Positions 1-24,089 of a DNA stretch of 64,000 bases are shown here, piece after piece. The notes below the pieces were generated by a model. The model was not told where the DNA came from. It made no database searches and worked only from the letters and a program-made list of their open reading frames with translations. This DNA is from Anthopleura xanthogrammica (Eukaryota; Cnidaria; Anthozoa; Actiniaria; Actiniidae): positions 8,221,284 through 8,285,283 of the forward strand of contig OZ025215.1 of assembly GCA_964019055.1 (NCBI GenBank), given 5' to 3'. A program made the position numbers and the translations under genes. Numbering within the stretch: position 1 is the first letter of the stretch; every line of letters begins with the position of its first letter.

Positions 1-195
1 CTCATCGGCTTGGGTGTAATGTTGTCCCATTTCAGACCACGTGTCATTCCCTAGAGTATCAGTTCATTGTTTAACTGTTGCGCATGAGAAGATACATGAA
101 TATGGATACAACTCAAACAAAGAATCTTATTCTCAAGAGAATGACACGTGGTCTGAAATGGGACAACATTACACTCAAGCCGATGAGGTCTATTC
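1..195. mobile_element. Fold-back MITE, family B (left edge cut)
   Basis: Both ends carry the same sequence in opposite orientation: ctcatcggcttggg at the left and the complement of it ending near 190, followed inward by TTTCAGACCACGTGTCATT and its inverse. The arms flank a short AT-rich centre. No coding capacity is visible, so this is a non-autonomous hairpin element. Similar copies lie near 4093, 20442 and 44696, with fragments near 3870, 54290 and 62835. Confidence 0.75.
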
Positions 196-226
196 ACTTG
201 AATTTCATGGCGGCCATCTGAAAATA

Positions 227-1025
227 AGCTAAGTATGAGCGACTTTCTCGCCAATAAATATTTTCTTGTCAAAAACGAGGAACTCTAAATAACAGCTACT
301 TAAGAGGATTTTCTTAAGGTTTAAAGCATCCTCGAGATTGGCAAGGACCAAAAAGCAGTGTAAGATGTAGAAATTTTAGTTAAACCATGCCAAGGAATCA
401 AGAAAGCTTTTCGGCAGCTTCTTCGAGGTCGTTTCAATGGTAATTCTTTGATAAAAAGCCATGAATAATAACCTAACCAATAAAAATATATTCCTAGTCT
501 CATCTTGACAACATATTCTTTCTTACAAATTTTATACTTGTATGCTATTTTGTTTTGTTTTGATTTCCCCCTGTTCATCCATGATTGAGCTCGAAAAGAT
601 GCATGGGATTGATTCTTTTTCAGAAAAGTGATTCGCAATCTGATTGGCTAATCGTTTTTCCTCAGATCACCTGGCAAGCGAATAAGAAAGAAAATTATTA
701 AACCCTGTATAAAAAAGTGTTAACTGTACTGACGTCTAGACATTAGTACTTTGTCAGAGTAAAAAGGGGTAATATACTGGGCCTGGTTGTACGAAGGGTG
801 GATAGTGCTATCTGATGGATTAAACTTTACCTGGGGGTAAATTTATTAGATAACAGCATAGATTTATTAACTGGATAAGGATTTATTCATAGGATAGCAC
901 TATCCACCCTTCATACAACTGGGCTCAGTTGATTCCAAATCAGTTATCCATTCGTTTTTCAATAAATGTATGTAATGATTGATTGATTGACTGATTGATT
1001 GACAGATTGATTGATTGATTGACAG
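227..1025. other. Non-coding stretch with a fold-back element and TGAT repeats
   Basis: No exon with convincing splice sites is seen here. From 779 to 926 there is a perfect-looking hairpin: a left arm reading gttgtacgaagggtggatag and a right arm with its complement, flanking about 80 bases, which is a small MITE. From about 975 to 1023 an imperfect TGAT tetranucleotide run ends in the acceptor of the next NDUFA11 exon. The earlier NDUFA11 exons are therefore probably left of the window. Confidence 0.5.
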
Positions 1026-1423
1026 GTGGAGCAGCAGCAATATTTGCAGGGACAACATCAACAGTAGCAGCCATCAGAGGAGTTGATGACCCCAAGAACT
1101 GGGCAGCCGGGGGAGCAGCTACTGGCGTATTCATTGGATTAAACAGTAAGTAACTGACCAGAACTCTCTTTAAACAGGAAGCCTATACTGATAATGGTGT
1201 GCAAGTGGGCTTTCAGCTGTGATTTTGTTATAGTTTTCACCCCCTAACATCGTTTCATGTAAATATAATTTCAAATTGTTTTTAGACACTGTCTTTGTTT
1301 GTTCCAGGGCGTAGCTGGGGTATCGGTACAGGAGCAATGGTTGGGTTGGCTGTGGCCGCTGCTGTTGCTAAATATACAGGTGTCTATAAACATCCATTCA
1401 GAAAAGATAGAGTATATGTTTGA
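1026..1423 (+). CDS. NDUFA11: NDUFA11-like mitochondrial complex I subunit, last two coding exons (partial)
   Basis: Two exons, 1026-1145 and 1308-1423, join in frame through GT-AG sites and end in TGA. They encode about 78 residues: a glycine- and alanine-rich membrane stretch with the motif DDPKNWAAGG, then a second helix (GTGAMVGLAVAAAVAKY) and a short basic tail. The Gly/Ala helices plus a D-D-P-x-N turn before a GG motif are typical of NDUFA11 (B14.7), a Tim17-related accessory subunit in the inner-membrane arm of complex I that helps assembly. NDUFA11 is usually about 140 residues, so roughly the first half lies outside the window. A Tim17/22-family relative remains possible. An AATAAA follows at 1533. 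Confidence 0.7.
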
Positions 1424-2353
1424 ATGCTTTTATTTAATCTTTCTTTCTTGTAAATGAATTTTTCCCGTCAGTTTAATAAGCCCTTTTGAGCTGAGGTCTT
1501 TTGTGCAATAATCAGTGTATTGAAATTAAAAAAATAAAAAGGGTTTCTTATATATATATTTTTCTTAATTATTAATTTAGAACAGATTTCGTATGAGTGT
1601 GAAAAGTCATGGCTCAGTTAAGGCGTGGTGCGGACACGGCACAGTTTTGAATGTTTTCACAATTGGCATGGCACTAATGGCAAGGCATGGTCCACGCCAT
1701 AAGTTTTCATAGTCATTAGAAAACTTCTCTATTTACAATGGATTTCACAATTGGAACAACAGAACACAGCAGTTGCAGTTTTCTCCCATTTTCCATTTTG
1801 TGGCATTGGGCTTCCTGTGGTCCATTGCTATGGTAACTTGCTATAAAAATCTCATTATCATTGACAATTTGATTAACACAGAGCAGTTTTCTTATAACTA
1901 TGAAAAACTTGTATGAAAACATTTGATATTCGTGCTGTATCCACACCACACCGTAACCGTACCGCGTGCCGTGACGTTTCATACTCAAATCTGCTCTTAC
2001 TACCTTTTTCAAGGTTTCGTGGCTTTGGGCTCCCTGTGGTACATTACTATGGTAACTAGAAATATCATTTTAATTAAGCTTTTTATCAAGGATTAACATT
2101 TCTGATTTACAATATAAACATTTCGCTAAGAATAAACCATTAATTAACTACGCCATGTTTAATAACTTACTTACAAAATTAATCATTGACAAAACAAAAG
2201 CCAATAACAAAGTGAGCTGTCAAGTGCTTAATCGATACATTCCGACGTAGCAAGAATTCTTGTTTCGTACACGAGAGGCGTAGAAAACTTGCTTAAAATA
2301 TGCCAGATAAAGACTCTGTTATCCTGTAAATTAGACATTTTACTCCAGAAGAC
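1424..2353. repeat. Repeat-rich intergenic spacer between NDUFA11-like gene and PHF24
   Basis: After the 3' UTR, about 1577-2010 is a diverged inverted repeat: the left arm (acagatttcgtatgagtgtg) faces a right arm near 1965-2000 reading catactcaaatctgctctta. A shorter element with the end GGGCTTCCTGTGG occurs at about 1805 and again at about 2025 (GGGCTCCCTGTGG), matching the ends of the large hairpin at 25611-25960. The PHF24 promoter should lie in the last few hundred bases. I see no TATA box that I would defend. Confidence 0.4.
1533..1538 (+). terminator. Polyadenylation signal for the NDUFA11-like gene
   Basis: A canonical AATAAA lies 110 bases after the NDUFA11-like stop codon, at a plausible 3' UTR distance. 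Confidence 0.5.
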
Positions 2354-5300
2354 ATGGGAGTAGTTGTGTCCAAGAAAACAGGACAAGAAAAGACGAAAAA
2401 AGTCCAACAAACAGCAGCTGTTGTCAAGGCTTTCAAAACCAATCCGAGCCCAAAACCAAGTCCGAAACTATTTGGTGCTAAAACCAGTAGAATAGTACCA
2501 CTTCAAGGGGACACCAAGCACTCAAACCAATCCGTAAATCTTGGTAATTACTCTCTCTCGGGTAGAAATCCTGATAAGGAATCCTTCTCTTATGGGCTCC
2601 CTGAGCTAGAAGACACGAACACTGGTAGTCACTTGGCAGGGACTACGGGATTTTGGAGTTCGACTGAGGATTCTACGAGTTCAATTCCATATTTTGGAGC
2701 CTGGAAGAAAAGGGTTAGTTAACAAGTGTCTTATAAACTAATTTAAAAACATTAATTTTTTATTTTGGTGGGATTTTACGAGTTATGCAAAGTTCAAATT
2801 TGTATAGTGCGAGTTCTGTCAACACGAAAATTTTAGTTTACCTGGTAAGCTAAAATCACTCGGAAATAATGATTCTTGATGGCTGTATAAATAAACTTGC
2901 TTTGGAGTCATTCACTGTCGGAAATCAGGCCAAGTTAAGATGTCAAAAGGATCACAATTTGTACGACAGTAGACACCTTCATTTTGTCATCAGGCCATTG
3001 AACACGCGAACCAATTTGTCTAAATATTTGCGTCCACAACACAGAGATAGGTATTAGGTCTCCGTTTTTGGAGTCTTAATTGTCATCAAGGTATAAATTT
3101 CGACTAACTTTTAGTGTCTTTTAAAATCCGGCGGATAATGAAACATCGAAGTCTTCACCGCATGAACCTCGGCCAGTTTTTGTTCCCTATGATTTTGCGG
3201 GAGGCGAGTTTTGAACTCCTTGAAAACAACTGTTCTTCTGTTGTTTTGTCCTTCACAGGTTGAGAACGATGAATTGTGTTTTGAGTGTGGTGTGTATACC
3301 GCCGAGCCAGTCTTACCTTGTAAGATCTGTTGTAAAGTCTTCCACGAGACGTGTATGAGGAAGCGTGGAAGACTGAATGATCCCTGGGAGCTGAAAATGT
3401 TCCGGGACGCCAATTCCAAAACCGGTTGGAGCTGCCATAAATGCGTAAGTCGATCAATTGAGGCTAGAATCTCAAGGGTGGTGTAGTGGTAGTACACTCA
3501 CCTCTCACATCTGGGGTCTTGGATTGGATTTCTGTACCATACATTAGACTGTAATGATCTGGAACGGAGTATGTTACACCAGGCAATATTTGATGCAACT
3601 TGTGTCATACATTAGATTGTGTAATGGTCTAGCCTGCGTAGCAGGCCCTCGTACCCCACTGAGCACTCCTCCCCTCGCGAGGGACTGCTGCGCAGGCTAG
3701 TAATGGTCTGCAGCGATAAATAATTTATACCTAATGAAATATTATTGGCTGTCATAACAAAACGTTGACAGACAAGTTGCAGACAACTTGTCTAGCAGCA
3801 AAATATTAATTGCAAGGGAAACTGCTTCAGTTAGTGTAAAGCCTTCCTGGTGGACAAAAAAGCATACTCAAGGACATGTTACGTGTTCTGAAATGGGGCC
3901 GAACATTACTTCCAATCTAAATCGGACTATTTTTGGCCTCTCAGTGATAAGATCAATTTTTGTGTGTTTTTGTTTGCCCAGGAAAGTTTAACGTCGTTGC
4001 TGACAGAGGAAGAGATGCAAGAACTTATCGAAAGCTTTGATAGACTTGATGTCAATCAAGGTTAGTTGACATAGACATGTTTTAACTTTATTTGCCTCTT
4101 TGCTTGGGCGTATTGTTTTCCCGTTTCAGACCACGTGTCATTCCCTAGAGTATCATTTCTTTGTTTAACAGTTGCGCACGAGAAGACACATGAATATGGA
4201 TACAACTCAAAAAAAGAATCTTATTCTCAAGAGAATGACACGTGGTCTAAAATGGGAAAACGTTACACCCAAGCTCAAGAGGTCTATAGCTCTGCCTAGA
4301 ACTGGGCTGCCTGTGTGTGGAGGGATTACATAATTCTTTTTTGTTGATTGTCCCCAGATACACAGATAACTCAAGCAGAATACATCAGATACAAGAAAGC
4401 ACAGTATAAAGACATTCATAAAACAGACATGCCGAAGGTGCAGGTAGACGAAGCAGCTCGTGAGGTAACGTACTTGATTTCTATTTTTGTCACGCAATCC
4501 TGTTAGTCGAATGTCCTACATAATCCAGGCCCTGATTGGGCCTCTTGTTTGGTTTTGAGCGGTCTAAAACATTTACTAACTTCTGTTGTAAACTCATTGT
4601 ACAATATTCCCTATTTGTATTCATTAGTTCACCACGATTGACAAAAACAACACTGGTACCATAGACTGGTGGGAGTTTTTGAACCACGAATCACTCAAAA
4701 CACTTGGAATAAAGCGCAGCCAGGTATTTCTTTCATTCTTCGTATCCTATGGTAATCTTTTTTCATTACAGAGAAAGGGGTGCGTAAACCACTCCCCCCC
4801 CCCCCCCCAACACACACACACCCAACTAACCTCCCCTAGATCTGCCAAGGAGGTAATATGATCTATGATTGGTTGGACTAGTTTCAGTTGGTGAAAATGC
4901 TGTCTCCTCGAGAAATCCAAGAAGCTCGTGATATCTTCCACGCCTTTGACACGGACGAGGATGGCTACATTAATTCTTATGAAGTATCAAAGGGATTTGG
5001 AAGATGGTTTGGAAACCTCAGGATATCGGACGATCTGGGGTTAGTATGTTGTATGTAGAGCACATTTTCTGTGCCTGTGAAAAGATGGCTGTGACAATGC
5101 AATGTCCCAGCCTTCTGATTGGATGAATGGAAACTTGACGCATTGTGATTGGCTCAACGGATCTCGTCATTGAGATACCGTACCGTGACCGTGCCGTTTA
5201 CCGTGATTTTTCACTGTCATACCATATCTGCTGTGTGTAGACACGAAGACTTTTTTTAACTATGTAACTGTTTGTTTGATATTTTTTTTCGTGTGATATC

Positions 5301-6111
5301 GACTGATTTGCTCAGGCAAAGCTCATCTTCATTTGGAAGACCGTTGGATGCCAAGACAGTATCAGGACACGTGGACAGACACACGGAGATCTTTATGCAT
5401 GCTGACACCGACAACAACAGGTGAGTCTTTGATTCGAGTTGGATACGAATGTTATACAAATAGAACACGAATGGAGTACGAGTAGAACACGAATGGAGTA
5501 CCAGTAGAACCCGAATGGAATACGAGTAGAACACGAATTGAAATACGAGTAGAACACGAATTGAAATACGAGTAGAACACGAATAGAATACGAGTAGTAC
5601 CCGAATGGAATACGAGAAGAACACGAGTCCGGATTGGAATACGACAAGAACACGGATGGAATACGACTAGGACACGGTTGCAGTACGAGTAGAACACGAA
5701 TGGAGTACCAGTAGAACCCGAATGGAATACGAGTAGAACACGAATAGAATACGAGTAGTACCCGAATGGAATACGACTAGGACACGATTGCAGTACGAAT
5801 AGAACACGAATGGAATACGAGTAGAATACGAATGGAGAACGATTAGAACACGAATTAAGTACGATTACGATATGTTTTCACTGCTTGTCTTAGACAACAC
5901 CGTCAACTTTAATTCGGTCTTCCCTCAAACCTAGCCTGTCTTTCGTCCTTACATTATAGTTTTTATGTTCAACAGACTGGTTTCCTGGGAGGAATATTTG
6001 CGTGAAAAGGCGTTGTATATTCTTGCTGAACGACCAAACTACCGCACTGATGACGTCACAGAGAAGAATACCAAGAAGACGGCGAAGAAAGGCCGCTCCA
6101 AAAGAGTGTAA
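2354..6111 (+). CDS. PHF24: PHD finger protein 24 (GINIP) orthologue, complete, 8 exons
   Basis: Exons 2354-2713, 3259-3444, 3982-4060, 4358-4464, 4628-4723, 4888-5039, 5316-5420 and 5976-6111 keep one frame through GT-AG sites and give 406 residues, against about 400 for vertebrate PHF24. The start MGVVVSKK matches the family's MGV-x-x-SK start and suits N-myristoylation. Residues 127-182 form a C4HC3 PHD finger (C127, C130, C141, C144, H149, C152, C179, C182) ending in the family's TGWSCHxC. Next comes LTEEEM, as in vertebrates, then three EF-hand loops: DKNNTGTIDWWE, DTDEDGYINSYE and DTDNNRLVSWEE. The C-terminus has EYLREKALYILAERPN, close to the vertebrate end. GINIP binds active G-alpha-i and tunes GABA-B signalling in sensory neurons. 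The three canonical calcium loops are a notable difference from mammals. Confidence 0.93.
3473..3540 (+). mobile_element. tRNA-derived SINE fragment in PHF24 intron 2
   Basis: Starting just after the exon, ggtggtgtagtggtagtaca followed by ctcacctctcacatctgggg has the A-box-like head of the SINE seen better at 21299 and 26093. The tail is missing or diverged. Confidence 0.45.
3629..3700. mobile_element. Small fold-back element
   Basis: CTAGCCTGCGTAGCAGGCCC at the left faces gggactgctgcgcaggctag at the right, about 72 bases in all. It lies within an intron of PHF24. Confidence 0.5.
4093..4290. mobile_element. Fold-back MITE, family B, in PHF24 intron 3
   Basis: The arms tttcagaccacgtgtcattc and gaatgacacgtggtctaaaa face each other around the same core as the copy at window start, including gttgcgcacgagaagacaca. 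It lies between the exons ending at 4060 and starting at 4358. Confidence 0.8.
5425..5870. repeat. Minisatellite in PHF24 intron 7
   Basis: About twenty imperfect copies of a unit near 22 bases (core gaatacgagtagaacacgaa) run head to tail. Units vary at a few positions (acccg/acacg, ggag/gaat). The array fills most of the 555-base intron before the last PHF24 exon. Reading frames through it are repeat artefacts. Confidence 0.85.
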
Positions 6112-6146
6112 CTCGATAAAGTTATGTTAAATATTTTTATATAGCA

Positions 6147-6152
6147 AATAAA
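6147..6152 (+). terminator. Polyadenylation signal for PHF24
   Basis: A canonical AATAAA lies 35 bases after the PHF24 stop codon, in an AT-rich context consistent with a short 3' UTR. Confidence 0.7.
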
Positions 6153-6484
6153 CAATGATAGTGCAATACACCCTAAGATGTTTTTCTACAATGAACAACT
6201 TTTGCAAATATATCATGCATCCTATGATCTACCTAGGTATATGTACATGCTTTCCTGATTTAATTATTATAAATGTTCTCTATTTTTATTGAATGGGTAT
6301 TTTGAATACCACTAAAAAAAAGTGATTTATATATTTTACTTTCTAGACATTAGTTCCTCTAGATGAGTCTTACAAAGTTTAGCTTGCTCTTTCTGATACA
6401 TTCGCGTGATCGTGGCAGCTCTGAGGTAGACTTATATTCGACGTATTTCTTAATTACTGTTAAGACTAAATTCATCAACTGTAT

Positions 6485-6880
6485 TGGTCATGTGATCACT
6501 CATGATACAGTCACGTGATATTTGGGAGCCTTGAGGTAGCCTCATATCCTAGTTTTTGTTTACTAGCCTTAAAAGTACGTGTATTTTATTGATATAAAAC
6601 CAATTCATTATCAGTACTAGCGCGCATCTGTATATAAGTCATGTGATCACTCATGGTACAGTCACGTGATCACTCATGGTACAGTCACGTGATCACTCAT
6701 GGTAAAGTCCCTTGATCACTCCTGGTATAGTCACGTGATCATGGCAGTTTTAAGGTGATTCATATTGGACCTATTGCTCCATCCGGGTCATCACTAGATC
6801 CTTGGAGTTTACTTATCAATTCTTTGTTAGCTTCTGTTTATATGGTCATGTGATCATTGATATGTACATTCACGTGATAA
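6485..6880. promoter_or_regulatory. Array of TCACGTGA palindromes between convergent 3' ends
   Basis: Perfect TCACGTGA occurs at 6511, 6662, 6685, 6731 and 6870, with TCATGTGA variants between them. The middle copies sit in a tandem unit of about 23 bases (cactcatggtacagtcacgt). GTCACGTGAT resembles the E-box bound by MiT/TFE and USF type bHLH factors. The array lies beyond the PHF24 poly(A) signal and just downstream of the tetraspanin stop, so it could be in the tetraspanin 3' UTR. Binding is inferred from the motif only. Confidence 0.45.
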
Positions 6881-6973
6881 TGTTAGTTTTATGATTCATA
6901 TCAGTTCGACACTAGATTATGAAAGTTCATTGAAGACTTTCGATGCGCTATTACTGAAGCCATGCACGTTGAT

Positions 6974-7732
6974 TCAAGCGTATTCAGACCTATCGTCATC
7001 TCTTATATGGCAACACAAACACGTTGCACATATGATCCCCATCAGCTGAATGACAGCAACCCAAATCCCGAACCCACTGATCACGTGCAAATTATTCGAC
7101 AAGTACTTCTTCACGTAAATATAACACCCCCTTCTGTAAATCTTTGTAGGATCTTCTTGTACATTTTTGTTGCATGAAGCATCCGAAGGGTCTTTACAGC
7201 AGCTTTTTGGCACGCTGTTAGCGTTCTGTTGACCCCATTTTGTCTTAAACCAATCCTTGTAGTCATAGTTACCACAGCATTTGAAATCATGGTGGATTTC
7301 GTCGATGGCTTTGGTGACTACATCATGCCCCGGAAGCCTGAATTCATTCATAGTTTCTCTTATATCTCCTCTGAGGTTTTTTTCTATGCGTTCTCTGTAG
7401 ACATAAGCCAGCACTATTGCTGTCACTTCGAGGCAAAATATCAAGATAACGAGCCCAAAGTAGGCGCCTAGCATACACTGGTTCTCTTTGAGCGCTCCAC
7501 AACAGGCTAAGAAAGCCACAATTATTGTTACGATACCAATAACAATGCAAAGAATGGGAGCTGTTTTGTAGTTGATTGTTCCTGTCAGTCTGCCGTAGTC
7601 GCCAGCAACTTCATCCTTGTTGCTTACAATCCACACACCGATACTGAAAATCGCACAACCGGCTAAGAAGAACAGAAGGTTGAAAAAGAATACCATAAAC
7701 TTAATGCACCTGAAACCCATGTCTCTTGCCAT
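6974..7732 (-). CDS. Tetraspanin, single-exon gene
   Basis: An uninterrupted 252-residue frame starts at an ATG in good context (tccATGg). An ATG four codons downstream is an alternative start. Four membrane helices lie near residues 12-35, 58-80, 88-112 and 219-243. The large extracellular loop (about 113-218) has the tetraspanin signature CCG at 152-154, PKSCC at 175-179, then C187 and GC at 202-203, a six-cysteine loop of the CD9/CD63-like class. Juxtamembrane cysteines (C9, C77-C78, several after TM4) are typical palmitoylation sites. Tetraspanins organise membrane microdomains with integrins and other partners. I cannot name the subfamily. The lack of introns suggests a retrocopy or a coding region kept in one exon. 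Its 3' end faces PHF24. Confidence 0.92.
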   Translation of the reverse strand: MARDMGFRCIKFMVFFFNLLFFLAGCAIFSIGVWIVSNKDEVAGDYGRLTGTINYKTAPILCIVIGIVTIIVAFLACCGALKENQCMLGAYFGLVILIFCLEVTAIVLAYVYRERIEKNLRGDIRETMNEFRLPGHDVVTKAIDEIHHDFKCCGNYDYKDWFKTKWGQQNANSVPKSCCKDPSDASCNKNVQEDPTKIYRRGCYIYVKKYLSNNLHVISGFGIWVAVIQLMGIICATCLCCHIRDDDRSEYA

Positions 7733-9154
7733 GGATACAAGAATACTGTGTACTTCTCGCTTAAATAACTTCCATGAAGAAAACTTGGGTTGGAAATACA
7801 AGCGAAGTCTTAAATTGCTGCTTTATTTTCGATGTACGTGAGAGTTTTAATTTGTTTGGATAAAATGTATTTTAAAGACCAGACCTTGAAAAGCCGTACC
7901 AATGAAGTAATCCTTGTCCAGAATTGTCGGGATCTTGGAGAACAATCTCTGCCAACTCAGAGGTGAAAGCCGGTTAAAAAGTGAAGTTCTATCCGGTCGA
8001 AAATGAACAAATTGGAATATTTTTTTTGATAGTTTTCCTTGAGTAGTGTTGCCGTCACATAAAATCTCTGATCCTTGAAGAAAACAAAAACAAGGAGATA
8101 AACTCTTCTTTGCACTTCGATTCCTGACTTGGAATTGGCGGGCTTTCTGTCTCGATGCGTCGTCTTTTAGTATAGACCAGTCAATAAGATACGCCGGAAT
8201 TCTGTCTTGCCAATTTTCTTGGGCTGTAAGTATCAAGGATTTCCAGCTGCTCAGCTCTTTGATGATTAGACGATGACCTAATCTTGTCTTTAGAGGCACC
8301 GTTCCTTGAAAAACAAGGTTCGCTGAAAACGTGCCAGAACTTAGTAGTTTGCTCTCGCCCTGATGAACGATACCCACTGTCTCTTTGCACAGTAAACTCC
8401 AAAACTTCACATAAAAATTTTTCTCAGTTATTAGTGAAAGATTACAAATTAGAGAGCAAATAGCCAAGAATTCAAAAGGAAGACTTAATGCTTGAGTTAA
8501 CAAAGGATTTCTTTTTTTCTTTTTGAATGTGCAATCAATTATTTATCAAAGATTGTTGTTACGTGTTGTTCTGTTGTTTGCCACCATGTGAATACACTTG
8601 AAGTGTAACTGGTGCCTTGATTCATCTTGTTTGGTAAGAAACTAATGAGCTGTCTAACATGATTTTCCCGCTACTGGTCAGTGAACGAGACGAAAGAGTG
8701 GAGACGAGTGAACTTCGATAAGAAAGTTCAAGCCTAGGCAGTTGTAATAATTCATAACCTTGCGATAAAAAATATATTTTACAGCCATTTGGCTGCCATG
8801 TTGGATGACAGGAGAGCCAATTTTTCAATTCATGATAAAGAATTCGAGTTTTTTCCCGTAAAAAGAATGGCTTCAGTACCGCTAATATGGTTGCAGATCA
8901 CGTGATCAAAGACTAACTGTTCAAATTAAAATTAAAATTTGAACAAAATAAAAATATTTTTCCTTCATGTCTCAGTAAGTTTACAATCGTATACAAAGTA
9001 AACTGCCAAATTTTGAAGCGTTTTTAAACATAATATTACTTTAACTAAGATGTTTTTGTGGCTCAAAATATTTCACACTTCACCTCCCATCCCCTCCCCC
9101 ACTGGGTATATTTTCGTTCTCATTACCAGTCTCTCTTCCATAACAACATTCAAG
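7733..9154. other. Divergent intergenic region between tetraspanin and TXNDC16-like gene
   Basis: This 1.4 kb lies between two starts pointing away from each other, so it should hold both promoters. An open frame on the minus strand (7847-8503) has no ATG and is not supported. CACGTGATCA occurs near 8899. The final part is AT-rich, then a C-rich tract near 9080-9105 precedes the start. I found no defended TATA box or repeat family here. Confidence 0.4.
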
Positions 9155-23024
<13,870 letters not shown>

Positions 23025-23065
23025 GAAGCACATAGCAGGTAATGAATATAGAAATTAGGGAATAT

Positions 23066-23270
23066 AGTCCAGGAAATGCATGACGAAGGGAATGAATGGC
23101 TTGGAACTAGTGTCCAAGAAACACGTGACGAAGTGACTGAATGACTGGGTACTAGTGTCCAGGAAATGCATGACGAAGTGACTGAATGACTAGGAACTAG
23201 TATCCAAGAAACACATAACGAAATGACTGAATAACTGGAAACTATTGTCCAGGAAATTTCTTGACAAAAG
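23066..23270. repeat. Tandem repeat of about 57 bases after the TXNDC16-like stop
   Basis: Four imperfect units carry gtccaggaaatgcatgacga and gactgaatgactgg. They lie in the probable 3' UTR. The unit resembles the last exon near 22900-22940 (gactgggaacaagagtccag), so it may have arisen by local duplication of coding sequence. Confidence 0.6.
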
Positions 23271-24089
23271 AGCAGTCAGTCTTAAGGGACATAGGCGAAA
23301 GATATACACAATATATTGGGATGAAAGCAGATGGGGCTGGTTCCTCATCTTTTTGAAGCGATATTTACTTATTTATTCTATAAATAACCACCAATAATCA
23401 ACTTCCTTTCCGGCCAAACAAATTGGTGGTCTAAAAGAGTACTTATCTCCTGCATGCCATGATAAGTGTTTTTGTATTTGATTGATGGTAGTATTATTAT
23501 TTATCTAGGTGCACAGTTTCAATTTTAGTACTTTTAAACATTTTTATTAATTTTTATATAAAAAACGCGCAACAAAACCCGTAATTACTAGCGTATAAAT
23601 AGCAAATATTAGATTATTTACGTATTATTTGGTCATCATTTTGTAAAAGCGAAGCAGCAATGATAAAAGCTATATGTACATGATATTCTTCACCTCCGTT
23701 AACTCTCCTCGTGACGTCATGTCCGCCATATTGGATTGGATTTCTCGTTCTTGTTATTAACATTGTCGAAAACATTTTGTTGTCATACAAAACAATCCTT
23801 TAGTTTCTCTCTCTCACTCTCTCTCTCTCTCTTTCTGTTTTTCCTATTCTCTTTTTTACTCAGTATATTTTCTCTACTTTTTTACGAAACTTTTATAAAA
23901 TTAGCGGTTTGCGAAAATTTGCCCCATAATTCTTTGCGAAATATAATCACGTGGCAAAAGCCCAAACGGTTAACCGAGAGTTTTCGATTATAAAAAGCCT
24001 CAACTTTTGGAAGCTTAATGCGATATTTATGATTAACTCTGAATAAATATGGTCAAACGATAAGATAAATTTACAACTGCTACCCTACT
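23271..24089. other. AT-rich spacer between convergent genes
   Basis: No gene is seen here. tgacgtcatgtccgccatat near 23713 resembles the end of the fold-back element at 59961-60150, so a relic terminus is likely. A CT dinucleotide run spans about 23807-23834. The 3' ends of the TXNDC16-like gene and the discoidin gene meet here. Confidence 0.4.

Noticed and set aside
7847..8503. 218-codon open frame on the minus strand upstream of the tetraspanin
   Set aside because: It contains no ATG at all (it opens at TTG), shows no domain and has no supporting splice sites; a chance frame is more likely.
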